This document shows, in pieces, positions 26,305-35,030 of a stretch of DNA of 64,000 bases (position 1 is the stretch's first letter; each line of letters begins with the position of its first letter). Location of the stretch: positions 1 through 64,000 of the forward strand of contig NZ_JABASQ010000001.1 of NCBI RefSeq assembly GCF_016107535.1, written 5' to 3'. The notes beneath the pieces were generated by a model. That model saw nothing but the letters and a program-made list of their open reading frames with translations. It had not been told where the DNA came from and made no database searches. Both the position numbers and the translations under genes were made by a program. This stretch comes from Psychrobacter cibarius (GTDB lineage Bacteria; Pseudomonadota; Gammaproteobacteria; Pseudomonadales; Moraxellaceae).

Positions 26305-26973
26305 TCAAGTAGGCATTTTCCATTGAGAGAATGCCTGCTGCCATTGTTTACAGCGCATCGCGATTTGATCCACAGGTAAATCCATAATATCCCCAACGAC
26401 CGCCACGTAAGTAATGGGCAAACCTGCCAGTTCGGTGACATTTTCTGCCGTCAAGCCACCTATGACACATATCGCTATATTTTGCTGACAGCCATCTATA
26501 AGCTGCTGGCGCGTGATAATATTGGCGTTAGGTTTTGTATTTGAGGTAAAAATCGCACCCATAGCGGCATAGCTTACGCCCTCATTTTTTGCTTCTTCAA
26601 CCAGTTCTATCTTGCCATGACAAGTGCGTCCGATCACTTGGTTTGGTTGTAGTTCGTGCTTAGCATCGGCAACTTCGCCATCTTGTTGACCCAAATGCAC
26701 ACCAACGCCGAGCTTGGCAGCCAGTTTAATATTGTCATTGATGACGACTGGTACGCTGTACGCTTTCGCCAACTCAACTATTTGTCTAGCCTCTTCGTAT
26801 AGACGAGACTCACCATCAGGTAGCGCCAATATCTGCTTGCGACGAATTTGTAACAGCGCAATGAATCCTGTTGCTAGTGCTGCTTCTAATTTGCGATACA
26901 GCAGCGCAAACTCATCGTCATTGGTCAGTAAATATAGCTTTGGCACTGATATAACAGTCGATATTTGAGTCAT
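26305..26973 (-). CDS. thiE: Thiamine-phosphate synthase ThiE
   Basis: A 222-residue TIM-barrel enzyme coupling HMP pyrophosphate and thiazole phosphate to thiamine phosphate. Motifs are FIALLQIRRKQ, VPVVINDNIKLA (substrate Asn-Asp), GVHLGQQDG, ViGRTCHGK, GAIFTSNTKPNA and CVIGGLTAENV. The start at 26973 (MTQISTVISVPKLYLLTND) is chosen because AGGA lies eight bases upstream. Codons further upstream in the same frame run into a MITE-like element and are not part of the gene. No thiamine pyrophosphate riboswitch is visible upstream. The gene stands alone, away from other thi genes. Confidence 0.92.
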   Translation of the reverse strand: MTQISTVISVPKLYLLTNDDEFALLYRKLEAALATGFIALLQIRRKQILALPDGESRLYEEARQIVELAKAYSVPVVINDNIKLAAKLGVGVHLGQQDGEVADAKHELQPNQVIGRTCHGKIELVEEAKNEGVSYAAMGAIFTSNTKPNANIITRQQLIDGCQQNIAICVIGGLTAENVTELAGLPITYVAVVGDIMDLPVDQIAMRCKQWQQAFSQWKMPT

Positions 26974-26984
26974 GTTATTTTTCC

Positions 26985-27077
26985 TAGAGTGTGTCCTCAT
27001 TTTAAAAATGGAGATAAAAATAAGATAAATTTTTAGCCCATGTAAAAGTCCATTGATTAAATTAAAGACATACCTTA
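26985..27077. mobile_element. MITE-like element, family A (93 bp), directly upstream of thiE
   Basis: Inverted orientation relative to the 29301 copy. It begins TAGAGTGTGTCCTCATTTTA and ends AAAGACATACCTTA (27064-27077), a decayed version of the other end. The middle is shortened. One end lies 12 bp before the thiE start codon, touching its ribosome binding site, so the thiE promoter must lie in the element or between it and the terminator at 27091. Confidence 0.6.
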
Positions 27078-27090
27078 AATTCAACACAAT

Positions 27091-27124
27091 AAAAAGGCTG
27101 TTATATCGAATAACAGCCTTTTTA
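27091..27124 (-). terminator. Terminator of pbpG
   Basis: Stem AAAAAGGCTGTTA / TAACAGCCTTTTT (27091-27103 and 27111-27123), 7-base loop, with the T-run on the minus strand. Confidence 0.85.
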
Positions 27125-27144
27125 TAAATGCTAAAACAGTAAAG

Positions 27145-28233
27145 TTATACCGTGCGGCGTGTCGCTAAACTGTTTAGAATATTTTTGGCATCACCCCAAC
27201 GTGTGGCTGAGCTGTTCGCTCCTAAGATGACGATAATTGCTGGGCGGTTATTCACACGTGTTTCCATTACCACACAACGACCAGCTTCATTGATGAAACC
27301 TGTTTTTGAGATACCAATTGGATAATCACCGGCACGAACCAAGCTACTGGTGTTATTGGCTTTATAAGTACGGTTACCACTTGAGTAGTTAGACACATAA
27401 AAGTCATAACTCTTGGTGGTCGAGAAACGACGAATCACGTCATAGTTACCCGCCGCGCGAACCATTTTAACCAAGTCGTTTGATGAAGCGACGTTGCGCT
27501 TATCAAGACCCGTTGGATCACCAAAGAAAGCAGTGGTCATACCCAGATCTTGAGCTTTGCGATTCATGGCACGTATAAAGGCAGTATAGCCACCTGGATA
27601 ATTACGCGCTAAACTCTTTGCTGCTGGATTTTCTGATTTCATCAATGCCATGAGCAACATCTCAGCACGATTCAAACGATCACCTGATTTAAGGTTAGAG
27701 CTGGCTCGCTTAGGACCGACGAAATCTTCTGGATCGAGTGTGAGCTCTTCACGCATATCGAGACCAGCATCCAATACGACCATGGCCGTCATCACTTTAG
27801 AGATACTGGCCATTGGACGCGCAATGTCAGCATCTTTTTCATAAATAGATTCGCCCGTTTCAGCATCGATGACCGCGACACTACGCGAATCAGTGCTGAT
27901 CGGTATCATGTTACTGCTACCAAATGAGCCACGATACGTTGTATTATAGCTATTACTGCTATTGTAACTGTTATTACTACTACCGAAGCTATTGGCGTTA
28001 GTGATACTGGTCGTACCATTGCCACTATCAACTTTCTTGATAGCTGAGCCTTTGGATTTATACATAATATTGCGTGCTTCAGATAAACTATCAGCACCGC
28101 CCCAACTCATGCGAGCACTAGAGCTAGTGTCAGCGCTACCATTAATAGTAAGTGCGGCTTGTGCAACACTGCCCAAACTCAATGAAATCATAGCAGCGAT
28201 TAATTGCTGTTTGGTTAATGGTAGTTGCTTCAT
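27145..28233 (-). CDS. pbpG: D-alanyl-D-alanine endopeptidase PbpG (peptidase S11)
   Basis: A 362-residue penicillin-binding protein of low molecular mass. The signal peptide MKQLPLTKQQLIAAMISLSL ends near AQAA (residue 27). A Ser/Asn/Tyr-rich spacer with many SYNSS-like repeats runs to about residue 100. The peptidase domain has the SxxK motif ASISKVMTAMVV, the SxN motif ASSNDLVKM and the KTG motif GISKTGFINEAGRCVV, closest from memory to E. coli PBP7 (PbpG). It cleaves peptide cross-links in the periplasm. GGAGG lies five bases before ATG 28233, which decides the start. Transcribed divergently from the gacA-like gene. Confidence 0.9.
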   Translation of the reverse strand: MKQLPLTKQQLIAAMISLSLGSVAQAALTINGSADTSSSARMSWGGADSLSEARNIMYKSKGSAIKKVDSGNGTTSITNANSFGSSNNSYNSSNSYNTTYRGSFGSSNMIPISTDSRSVAVIDAETGESIYEKDADIARPMASISKVMTAMVVLDAGLDMREELTLDPEDFVGPKRASSNLKSGDRLNRAEMLLMALMKSENPAAKSLARNYPGGYTAFIRAMNRKAQDLGMTTAFFGDPTGLDKRNVASSNDLVKMVRAAGNYDVIRRFSTTKSYDFYVSNYSSGNRTYKANNTSSLVRAGDYPIGISKTGFINEAGRCVVMETRVNNRPAIIVILGANSSATRWGDAKNILNSLATRRTV

Positions 28234-28659
28234 TATGCCTCCTGCTGTCACGATGCTGTTAATTAGAGAATCAGTTACATACTAACCAATAGCAACAACG
28301 TACGTAGCGTTTATGAATGGGTTTATAAGTACTCGTATAGAGTTTTTGTATTTTTAGTGTATCATGGTTTGCATTTAAGTTTAATGTATCAAGCTGATTT
28401 AATAATTTATTTTGGTGTAATTCAAATTTTACTACAACCACTTTATATTACAGAAACATTGACTCACATTTCAGCAATATATCTTAACTTTGAACACTGC
28501 AATTATTCGTTTTTTGTTATATTAAACAATGGTATCTATCTAAAAGATTAGCAATATTTTATTTTTTCAAAAACTAAAAAAACGACTCTAATGATTTTAT
28601 TTTTTGTCATTTAGCGTCAATAAAAGCCTTCATTCTGACAAACAACAAAGAGTATCGTT
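28234..28659. other. Divergent promoter region pbpG / gacA-like regulator
   Basis: AT-rich, 426 bp, no gene. It presumably holds both promoters. I see no strong consensus -35/-10 pair, no palindrome and no repeat that stands out. Confidence 0.4.
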
Positions 28660-29295
28660 ATGATTAAAGTACTGGTAGTAGATGATCATGATTTGGTGAG
28701 AATGGGTATTAGCCGCATGTTGTCAGATAGTATCGATATCGAAGTAATCGGCGAAGCGGACAGCGGTGACATGGCCATCAAATTGGCCAAACAATTGCGC
28801 CCTGATGTGGTTTTGCTTGATGTCAATATGCCTAATATTGGTGGGCTTGAAGCAACCAAACGCTTAATTCAGCTGGATATAGGTATCAAAATATTGGCCG
28901 TCAGCAGTATGTCAGCGCAGCCTTACCCTTCTATGCTTATCAAAGCGGGGGTCAATGGCTATATCACGAAGGGCACGCCGCTCGATGAGATGATTCGCGC
29001 TGTCAAAAAAATCTATCAAGGTGGTCGTTATTTTAGCCAAGATGTCGCTGAGCAACTGGCTGATGTTTTGCTGTCAGATAATGCCAACTCACCTTTTGAC
29101 TTACTGAGTGATCGCGAAAAACAGGTGGCAATGATGGTAGTTAACTGTCAAAGCCCGCAGCAAATCGCTGACCAACTATTTGTGAGTGTCAAAACCATCA
29201 ACACTTACCGCTATCGTATTTATGAAAAAGTTGGGGTTGATAGCGATGTGAAGTTAACACATTTGGCCATTCGTCATGGTCTAATTCAGCCCTAA
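28660..29295 (+). CDS. gacA: LuxR-family response regulator, GacA/UvrY-like
   Basis: A 211-residue regulator. The receiver domain (1-120) has D7-D8 (VVDDHD), phosphoacceptor Asp in VVLLDVNMPNIGGLEA (about residue 54) and Lys in YITKGTP. The C-terminal LuxR-type helix-turn-helix (about 147-205) contains LLSDREKQVAMMVVN and QIADQLFVSVKTINTYRYRIYEKVGV. The pattern is that of GacA/UvrY/SirA, which controls small regulatory RNAs of the Csr/Rsm type through a separate BarA/GacS kinase. The adjacent kinase PilS belongs to another pair, so this is an orphan-located regulator. A MITE-like element begins six bases after its stop. Confidence 0.85.
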   Translation: MIKVLVVDDHDLVRMGISRMLSDSIDIEVIGEADSGDMAIKLAKQLRPDVVLLDVNMPNIGGLEATKRLIQLDIGIKILAVSSMSAQPYPSMLIKAGVNGYITKGTPLDEMIRAVKKIYQGGRYFSQDVAEQLADVLLSDNANSPFDLLSDREKQVAMMVVNCQSPQQIADQLFVSVKTINTYRYRIYEKVGVDSDVKLTHLAIRHGLIQP

Positions 29296-29300
29296 CTCAT

Positions 29301-29460
29301 TAGGGCGTGTCCTCAATTCAATTGATGGACCTACATGGGCTGAAAATGGCTAAATTTTATCAAGTATCGTCAAATATCCTGATATTAATGGCGATATCTT
29401 CCTTGCTTGATTGTAATTTATCTCATTTTATCTCTATTTTTAAAATGAGGACACGCCCTA
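29301..29460. mobile_element. MITE-like element, family A (160 bp, best-preserved copy)
   Basis: Perfect terminal inverted repeats TAGGGCGTGTCCTCA (29301-29315) and TGAGGACACGCCCTA (29446-29460), including the outer TA. The interior is AT-rich and has no open frame. It fills nearly the whole gap between the gacA-like gene and pilS, ending 28 bp before the pilS start codon, and therefore separates or supplies their transcription signals. Confidence 0.8.
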
Positions 29461-29488
29461 GCAACTGTTCCCTTATTGCGGTCAATCT

Positions 29489-31282
29489 ATGAAGCCTGCT
29501 ACTAATATCGTCTCTGCTGTTACTCACTATTTGCATCGTGATGACACGCTATCTCTACCTCAATTGCGCAGGTTAGGGCTTATTTATAGCAGTTACCGCT
29601 TTGCTGTTAGTCTGTTTTCTTTCCTGATGGTGTATATCACCGCTCACTCTGACAACAGCCTCTCTCTACCAAGCTTTTTACAACAAACAACGCTTAGCTT
29701 TTATTTCCTGCTTAGCCTTATTTTACTTGGCTTGTTTTATGCCGTTAATCAGCAAATGCGGCGGCAGTTGGCCTTTGGTTTAGTATTAGACGTCATTATA
29801 TTAAGCTTATTGCTATATACAGCGGGTGCGCCTGATTTACAGTTGACCATGCTATATATGGTGGTCGTCGCAGCGAGTTTTATGTTGCTACACGGCTCAC
29901 AAGCCTTAATTATTACCTTACTCGCTATTATTTTTGTCATTTATCAGCAATTCTTTTATGCCATTGCCAATAGCATGAGCTTAACAAATTTAGGGGACGC
30001 ATTGCTCATGTCAGCCAGCTTTTTGGCGGTTGGTGGTTTGAGCTGGTCCATCTCACAGCGTTTGGTACAACTTGAAAAAGTAGCAGCGAGTCACGCTAAA
30101 GAAGTTGAACGATTAAACGTCATCAACCAAGAAGTCATCACGCAAATGGTTAATGGTGTCATCGTCATCGATAAACAGCATATCGTTTTAGCAAACCTTG
30201 CCGCTCACCACTTACTTAGCCTTTCGCCGACCCCTTCCGCATCATTGCATAACACCTCTATTGATACAAAAGATACTCGAAACAATACTCGCAGTGCACT
30301 CTTATCTAACTTTCAGCAGCAGCTTGGTCAACAACATACGCAGCTATTTAAAGCCTGTTTGTCAGTAGCGGCAGGCCAATCACGCACCTTTATTTATGAT
30401 TTGCCTGCAGTCGCAAACGCTTCCATATTTGGTAAACTGCGCGTACAAATCATTCCATTAAAGGATGACAGCAAACTGATAATGTTAGAGGACTTACGCC
30501 GCGAGCAAGCCAGTGCCCAACAATTAAAACTGGCTTCTTTAGGGCAATTGACGGCGAGCATCGCCCATGAAATAAGGAATCCTTTGGCAGCGATATCACA
30601 AGCCAGCCAATTATTAATGGAAGATGTTATAGAAGCCAATCTAGAAGTCGATACAGCAAATAATACGATAACGGCGACTATCTCAAATGATGATATGGCA
30701 GCGAATCATGAGCTTTATCAAATGATATTTTCACAAACAAAACGCGTGAATCGCATTATCGAAGATGTACTAAAATTGTCTCGCCAGCAAACTGCAAACC
30801 AGCAGGCGATTATATTGGCAGACTGGATGCCAACATTTTTAGAGAACTACTTTCAAGGACACGATATTTTTCTACACGTAAAAACACAACCGACCATATC
30901 ATTCGACACACATCAACTAGAACAGGTCTTAATCAATTTGATTAACAATGGCTTGCGCTACAGTAGCTTCGCCCACCCTCATGCCTATGTGGAAATCGAG
31001 ATTTATTGTGCGGATAACGATGTTATAATTGATATCTTGGATGCTGGTCGTGGGGTTAGCACCAAAGACTTAGAACATTTATTTAATCCATTTTTTACGA
31101 CAGACCAAGCAGGGACAGGCTTAGGACTGTATTTATCACAAGCTTTTTGTGAGGCCAACCAAACTCGCTTGCTTTATATTCCTGAACATGAAAAAACCTG
31201 TTTTCGCTTGATAGCACCTGCTATTGGCGCTGATACTTATGTAAATAAAACTGAATATAATGTTAATACCACTATTTTATAA
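29489..31282 (+). CDS. pilS: Sensor histidine kinase PilS
   Basis: A 597-residue kinase of the type IV pilus regulatory pair. Six hydrophobic helices lie in the N-terminal 190 residues. A PAS-like region (about 210-330, NQEVITQMVNGVIVIDKQHI) follows. The H box SIAHEIRNPLAAISQASQLL has His360, and the ATPase domain has VLINLINNGLRY and GTGLGLYLSQAF. In the PilSR system it phosphorylates PilR to drive sigma-54 transcription of pilin. An insertion at about 252-275 is Ser/Thr/Asn-rich. The ATG at 29489 is only 28 bp after a MITE-like element, and no strong ribosome binding site is visible. pilR follows after 100 bp. Confidence 0.88.
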   Translation: MKPATNIVSAVTHYLHRDDTLSLPQLRRLGLIYSSYRFAVSLFSFLMVYITAHSDNSLSLPSFLQQTTLSFYFLLSLILLGLFYAVNQQMRRQLAFGLVLDVIILSLLLYTAGAPDLQLTMLYMVVVAASFMLLHGSQALIITLLAIIFVIYQQFFYAIANSMSLTNLGDALLMSASFLAVGGLSWSISQRLVQLEKVAASHAKEVERLNVINQEVITQMVNGVIVIDKQHIVLANLAAHHLLSLSPTPSASLHNTSIDTKDTRNNTRSALLSNFQQQLGQQHTQLFKACLSVAAGQSRTFIYDLPAVANASIFGKLRVQIIPLKDDSKLIMLEDLRREQASAQQLKLASLGQLTASIAHEIRNPLAAISQASQLLMEDVIEANLEVDTANNTITATISNDDMAANHELYQMIFSQTKRVNRIIEDVLKLSRQQTANQQAIILADWMPTFLENYFQGHDIFLHVKTQPTISFDTHQLEQVLINLINNGLRYSSFAHPHAYVEIEIYCADNDVIIDILDAGRGVSTKDLEHLFNPFFTTDQAGTGLGLYLSQAFCEANQTRLLYIPEHEKTCFRLIAPAIGADTYVNKTEYNVNTTIL

Positions 31283-31382
31283 ATATTAACGTTACCAAGT
31301 ATTAACGTTATATCGAATACTTTGCCATTAAGGCCTCTTGGTTTTTACCATTTTATAGCTATTGAATACGATGAGATGATGT

Positions 31383-33098
31383 ATGACAACAACCGCGCTA
31401 GTCGTTGATGACGAAGTGGATCTGTGCCGATTGATGCAAATTACTTTGACCAAAATGGGCATTAAAAGTGATGTAGCATATACTCTGTCACAAGCAAGAT
31501 CATACTGGCAAGACAATGATTACGATTTTTGCCTGACCGATTTAAAGCTGCCTGATGGGTCAGGACTAGAGTTGGTAAAAGAAATTAGCAATAGCTCTAG
31601 TACGCCCATTGCCGTGATTACTGCTCACGGCAGTATGGATCTTGCCATTGAGGCATTGAAGCTTGGTGCTTTCGACTTTGTGAATAAACCTCTTGAGTTA
31701 CCGCGCCTACGTCAACTGGTAGAAAATGCTTTAAAAGTTATTCATCAAGACAATGAAGCAAAAGCCACAGCCGAATGCTCACCTGAACAAAAACTGCTGG
31801 ACAGTAGACTCATTGGTGATTCTGCGGTGATGCACCCACTGAAAAATACTATTTTAAAATTGGCACGCTCACAAGCACCTGTATTTTTGTCAGGCGCTTC
31901 GGGTACTGGTAAAGAAGTGGTTGCCCGATTGATTCATGATTTAAGCCCACGCCGTGATGGTAGCTTTGTACCAGTAAACTGTGGAGCAATACCATCAGAG
32001 CTAATGGAGTCAGAGTTCTTTGGTCATAAAAAAGGCAGCTTTACGGGAGCTGTCGCTGACAAACAAGGGCTGTTTCAGCAAGCCAATGGCGGCACGTTAT
32101 TTTTAGACGAAGTGGCTGATTTGCCTTTAGCCATGCAGGTAAAACTACTGCGCGCCATTCAAGAAAAAACGGTGAGAGCCATTGGTGATACCAAAGAGGT
32201 TCCCGTAGATATTCGTATCTTGTCCGCCACCCACAAAAATCTAAACCAATTGGTACAAGACGGTGCGTTTCGACAAGATTTGTACTACCGTATCAATGTG
32301 ATTGAGTTAAAACTGCCGACACTCAATGCACGTCGTGATGATATCCCTGTATTAGCCAAGCACTTTTTAGCATTAATTGCTGATGAATGGCAGTTAGAGA
32401 ACCCACCGATACTCACTGTTGAGGCATGCGAACGTTTGCAAGATCATAACTTTGCGGGCAATGTTCGTGAACTGCGTAACGTCCTTGAACGTGCAGTAAC
32501 CCTAGCAGAGACACCGCACATTGACATCAGCCACTTGGGTTTGCCTGATATTGATATAACCCATCACCGCGCAGTCTCTCAAGATCAGAAGAGTGAGCCA
32601 GCGGTTGTCAATAATACTCAACATTCTGAGCGTCAAACAAACAACCAAATGGTCGCTCAATCGATAGAAAATAGAGAAAAAGTCATTCAATCTATGGATG
32701 AGACTATAGCGCCACAGGTCAAGCAAGTGACGACCAACTTGCACCCTTATCGTACTAACGCTCAGCACTACCCTTCTATGATACAGCGTTCAGAAAGCCA
32801 TCATGCAGAAAACCCCAACCATACAGCCCGTCACAATCACGAAGAATCTATCACTAATCGATCTACTCTGCAAGAAAGTGATGAAAAAGCAATTCTAAGT
32901 AAATTAGAGGATGGTCAGTTACCCTCTCAAGGGTTAGAGCACTACCTACAAGAACAAGAAAAACAGTTGATTATTACCGCGCTAAAACAAACGGCTTGGA
33001 ATAAAACGCAAGCAGCTGAACTATTAGGCACCACTTTTCGCTCGTTACGCTATCGCATGAAAAAACTAGAGATAGCTGAGGATCAATTCGAGCCATAG
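31383..33098 (+). CDS. pilR: Sigma-54 dependent response regulator PilR with long linker
   Basis: A 571-residue NtrC-family activator. The receiver domain (1-120) has Asp in FCLTDLKLPDGSG. The AAA+ domain (about 145-380) has Walker A SGASGTGKEVVARLIHD, the sigma-54 contact motif as GSFTGA (Ser in place of the usual Ala of GAFTGA), and GGTLFLDEVADLP. The C-terminal Fis-type HTH (about 525-565) reads NKTQAAELLGTTFRSLRYRM. Between the AAA+ domain and the HTH lies a stretch of about 130 residues rich in Gln, His, Asn and Ser. It makes the protein about 100 residues longer than typical PilR and is probably disordered. Two copies of ATTAACGTTA (31285-31294 and 31301-31310) precede it. It should activate pilA; no pil structural genes are in the window. 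Confidence 0.9.
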   Translation: MTTTALVVDDEVDLCRLMQITLTKMGIKSDVAYTLSQARSYWQDNDYDFCLTDLKLPDGSGLELVKEISNSSSTPIAVITAHGSMDLAIEALKLGAFDFVNKPLELPRLRQLVENALKVIHQDNEAKATAECSPEQKLLDSRLIGDSAVMHPLKNTILKLARSQAPVFLSGASGTGKEVVARLIHDLSPRRDGSFVPVNCGAIPSELMESEFFGHKKGSFTGAVADKQGLFQQANGGTLFLDEVADLPLAMQVKLLRAIQEKTVRAIGDTKEVPVDIRILSATHKNLNQLVQDGAFRQDLYYRINVIELKLPTLNARRDDIPVLAKHFLALIADEWQLENPPILTVEACERLQDHNFAGNVRELRNVLERAVTLAETPHIDISHLGLPDIDITHHRAVSQDQKSEPAVVNNTQHSERQTNNQMVAQSIENREKVIQSMDETIAPQVKQVTTNLHPYRTNAQHYPSMIQRSESHHAENPNHTARHNHEESITNRSTLQESDEKAILSKLEDGQLPSQGLEHYLQEQEKQLIITALKQTAWNKTQAAELLGTTFRSLRYRMKKLEIAEDQFEP

Positions 33099-33116
33099 CA
33101 TTCGCCATTTTTGAAT

Positions 33117-33143
33117 AACGTTAAATGATGATATTTTAACGTT
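33117..33143. terminator. Possible terminator hairpin between pilR and the protease gene
   Basis: Inverted repeat AACGTTAAA (33117-33125) / TTTAACGTT (33135-33143) between convergent genes. It is AT-rich and has no good T-run, so it may instead be a protein site. Confidence 0.35.
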
Positions 33144-33176
33144 GATATATTGCGATAGCCTATCTTTAAGCGAGCT

Positions 33177-34679
33177 TTACTGAACCCTATTGCCTGCCAC
33201 TGCTTTATCGACTTTGGCAGGTTTTCGGACAAAACGAATGCCCGAATCAAGTGCTTTTGTTTTTAGTAAAGCAAGCGCTTGCTGCTCCCATGTACTTTCA
33301 CTTCCTGACAAGGTCATATCAGGCTCTACCCCGATTCCATCGATCTTATTGCCTGACGCTGTCATGTAGTTGGCGACGGTTAGTTTGACAGCCTGCTCAT
33401 CATTCAGTGGGATGACCGACTGTACAGATCCTTTACCATAGCTGACTTCACCAACGATTGTGGCACGTTTTTGTGCTTGTAAGCTACTGGCCAGCACCTC
33501 TGCCGCTGACGCCGAATAGCGATTTTGCAGCACCACCACTGGCAATGATTCAAGTATCGCCAGACCTTGAGTGGATAGCGTACGCGTGTCACTTTGACGA
33601 CCTTTTACTTGTACCACATCAGTGTCGCTCATAAACAAACTGGCCACGCTCACCGCCGACGTTAGCACCCCGCCTGGATTATCACGCATATCGAGCAAGA
33701 TACCTGTAATAGGTGCGTCTAGATCTATCAAGCCTTCCAAGAGTTTTTCACGGCTATTATTTTGAAAGGCAGGTAACTTGATAACAGCGATACCGTCAAT
33801 GAGACTTGCCTCGACCGTTTGAGGGTGGCTGTTATTACGCTGCAAGGTGGTGGTATGTTTGCGGCGACCAGCTTTTGAGGTGATAACATCTACTTGCGTA
33901 CCCGCAATCCCTGTCAAAAGTTGCTCGATATCGTTACTTTCTTTATCTTCATCAAGCTTGAAATCACCGACTTGATGCAAATAATCGCCAACCGCAATGC
34001 CCTTTTTATCTGCAGGCGATGCATCAATAACCTCTGTAATCACCCAATAGCCATCTGTAGGCTGATAATTGACTTTGATACCCACATCACCCACATCACC
34101 TTCGGTAAAGGCACGCAGATTTTCATAAGCCTCAGCATCTAAAAATTCAGCATGACTATCTAGCTTAGTCAACATACCACTCAACGCATTATTGAACAGC
34201 TCTTCATCGTTGACCGCATCTACATATTCACGGCGTACCAAATCTACTACCGCAACAAACGTCTTGAGCGTTTCTGGAGAAATGGCATTCAATGATACTT
34301 GCGCAACCTCAGGTGGAATACTGACATCGATCTCGTTCGTGTCATCGGTCAAGGCACTCTCATCTGCGACACTGTCTATCGAATCGTCAACTTGGTCGGC
34401 CGACTCAAGCATATCAGCGACATCTGATAAATTATTAGCGTCATCTTCTGTGGCTATCTCATCGTTATTTAAGCTAATCAGTTGTAGACTGGCGGTGGGA
34501 TTATTGATGGTCGCATTAGCTGGTGACATCGCTGCTTGTGCGTACATACTGGCAGTGCTGAGCCCAAGCAGACCTATCATCAATGCAGGTTTAAAAATAG
34601 TCGGCGCAGTGAATACCTTCATTGCTTGTTTGCCCAATCGCTTCGTCACTGGTAAGCGCATAAAATAAATAGAACGCAT
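33177..34679 (-). CDS. S41-family C-terminal processing peptidase
   Basis: A 500-residue periplasmic serine protease of the CtpA/Prc family. An N-terminal signal segment (MIGLLGLSTASMYAQAAMSP, around residues 34-53) is followed by an acidic spacer rich in Asp and Ser (about 60-130). A PDZ domain (about 195-280) comes next. The catalytic domain has LLDMRDNPGGVL, the nucleophile Ser in NRYSASAAEVLASSL and the general-base Lys in SYGKGSVQSV. It cleaves C termini of envelope proteins. The start is uncertain: ATG 34679 and ATG 34661 lack clear ribosome binding sites, and ATG 34622 (MKVFTAPTIF) would give a more typical signal peptide. Convergent with pilR. Confidence 0.88.
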   Translation of the reverse strand: MRSIYFMRLPVTKRLGKQAMKVFTAPTIFKPALMIGLLGLSTASMYAQAAMSPANATINNPTASLQLISLNNDEIATEDDANNLSDVADMLESADQVDDSIDSVADESALTDDTNEIDVSIPPEVAQVSLNAISPETLKTFVAVVDLVRREYVDAVNDEELFNNALSGMLTKLDSHAEFLDAEAYENLRAFTEGDVGDVGIKVNYQPTDGYWVITEVIDASPADKKGIAVGDYLHQVGDFKLDEDKESNDIEQLLTGIAGTQVDVITSKAGRRKHTTTLQRNNSHPQTVEASLIDGIAVIKLPAFQNNSREKLLEGLIDLDAPITGILLDMRDNPGGVLTSAVSVASLFMSDTDVVQVKGRQSDTRTLSTQGLAILESLPVVVLQNRYSASAAEVLASSLQAQKRATIVGEVSYGKGSVQSVIPLNDEQAVKLTVANYMTASGNKIDGIGVEPDMTLSGSESTWEQQALALLKTKALDSGIRFVRKPAKVDKAVAGNRVQ

Positions 34680-34939
34680 AAGAGAACTCGTTTAATAATA
34701 GAATTATTTTTATAGATATATGGATGAATATTTATCTCATAAGATAGCATCAAGAGCCAGTCTAAGACTAGGAGAGTATTGCAAGTAACATTCACGATAA
34801 CTGATATGATTTCATCAAATGATGAGTAGCGGTGTCAAGTTTGTTTAGCAGGCGAAATATCATGCTTACCCTTATTTTTCTCACTATCCAAACATTTAAA
34901 GATAATAAAGTCAGCCAAATATCTCTTAAAAAACAGATC
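34680..34939. other. Non-coding gap before the protease gene
   Basis: AT-rich stretch between the gpmI terminator (34940) and the protease start. It should contain the protease promoter. Nothing else recognisable. Confidence 0.4.
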
Positions 34940-34971
34940 AAAAAAAGGAGAGACAATAAATATCTCTCCTC
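34940..34971 (-). terminator. Terminator of gpmI
   Basis: Stem AGGAGAGA / TCTCTCCT (34946-34953 and 34963-34970) followed on the minus strand by seven T. Confidence 0.85.
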
Positions 34972-35030
34972 TTTCTATTACTTCTAACAACGCTAGTAAG
35001 TTGTCAATATAATAGTATTAAATGCCTGAC

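Noticed and set aside
26974..27090. Possible thiamine pyrophosphate riboswitch before thiE
   Set aside because: The typical CTGAGA and downstream conserved words are absent; the space is filled by a MITE-like element.
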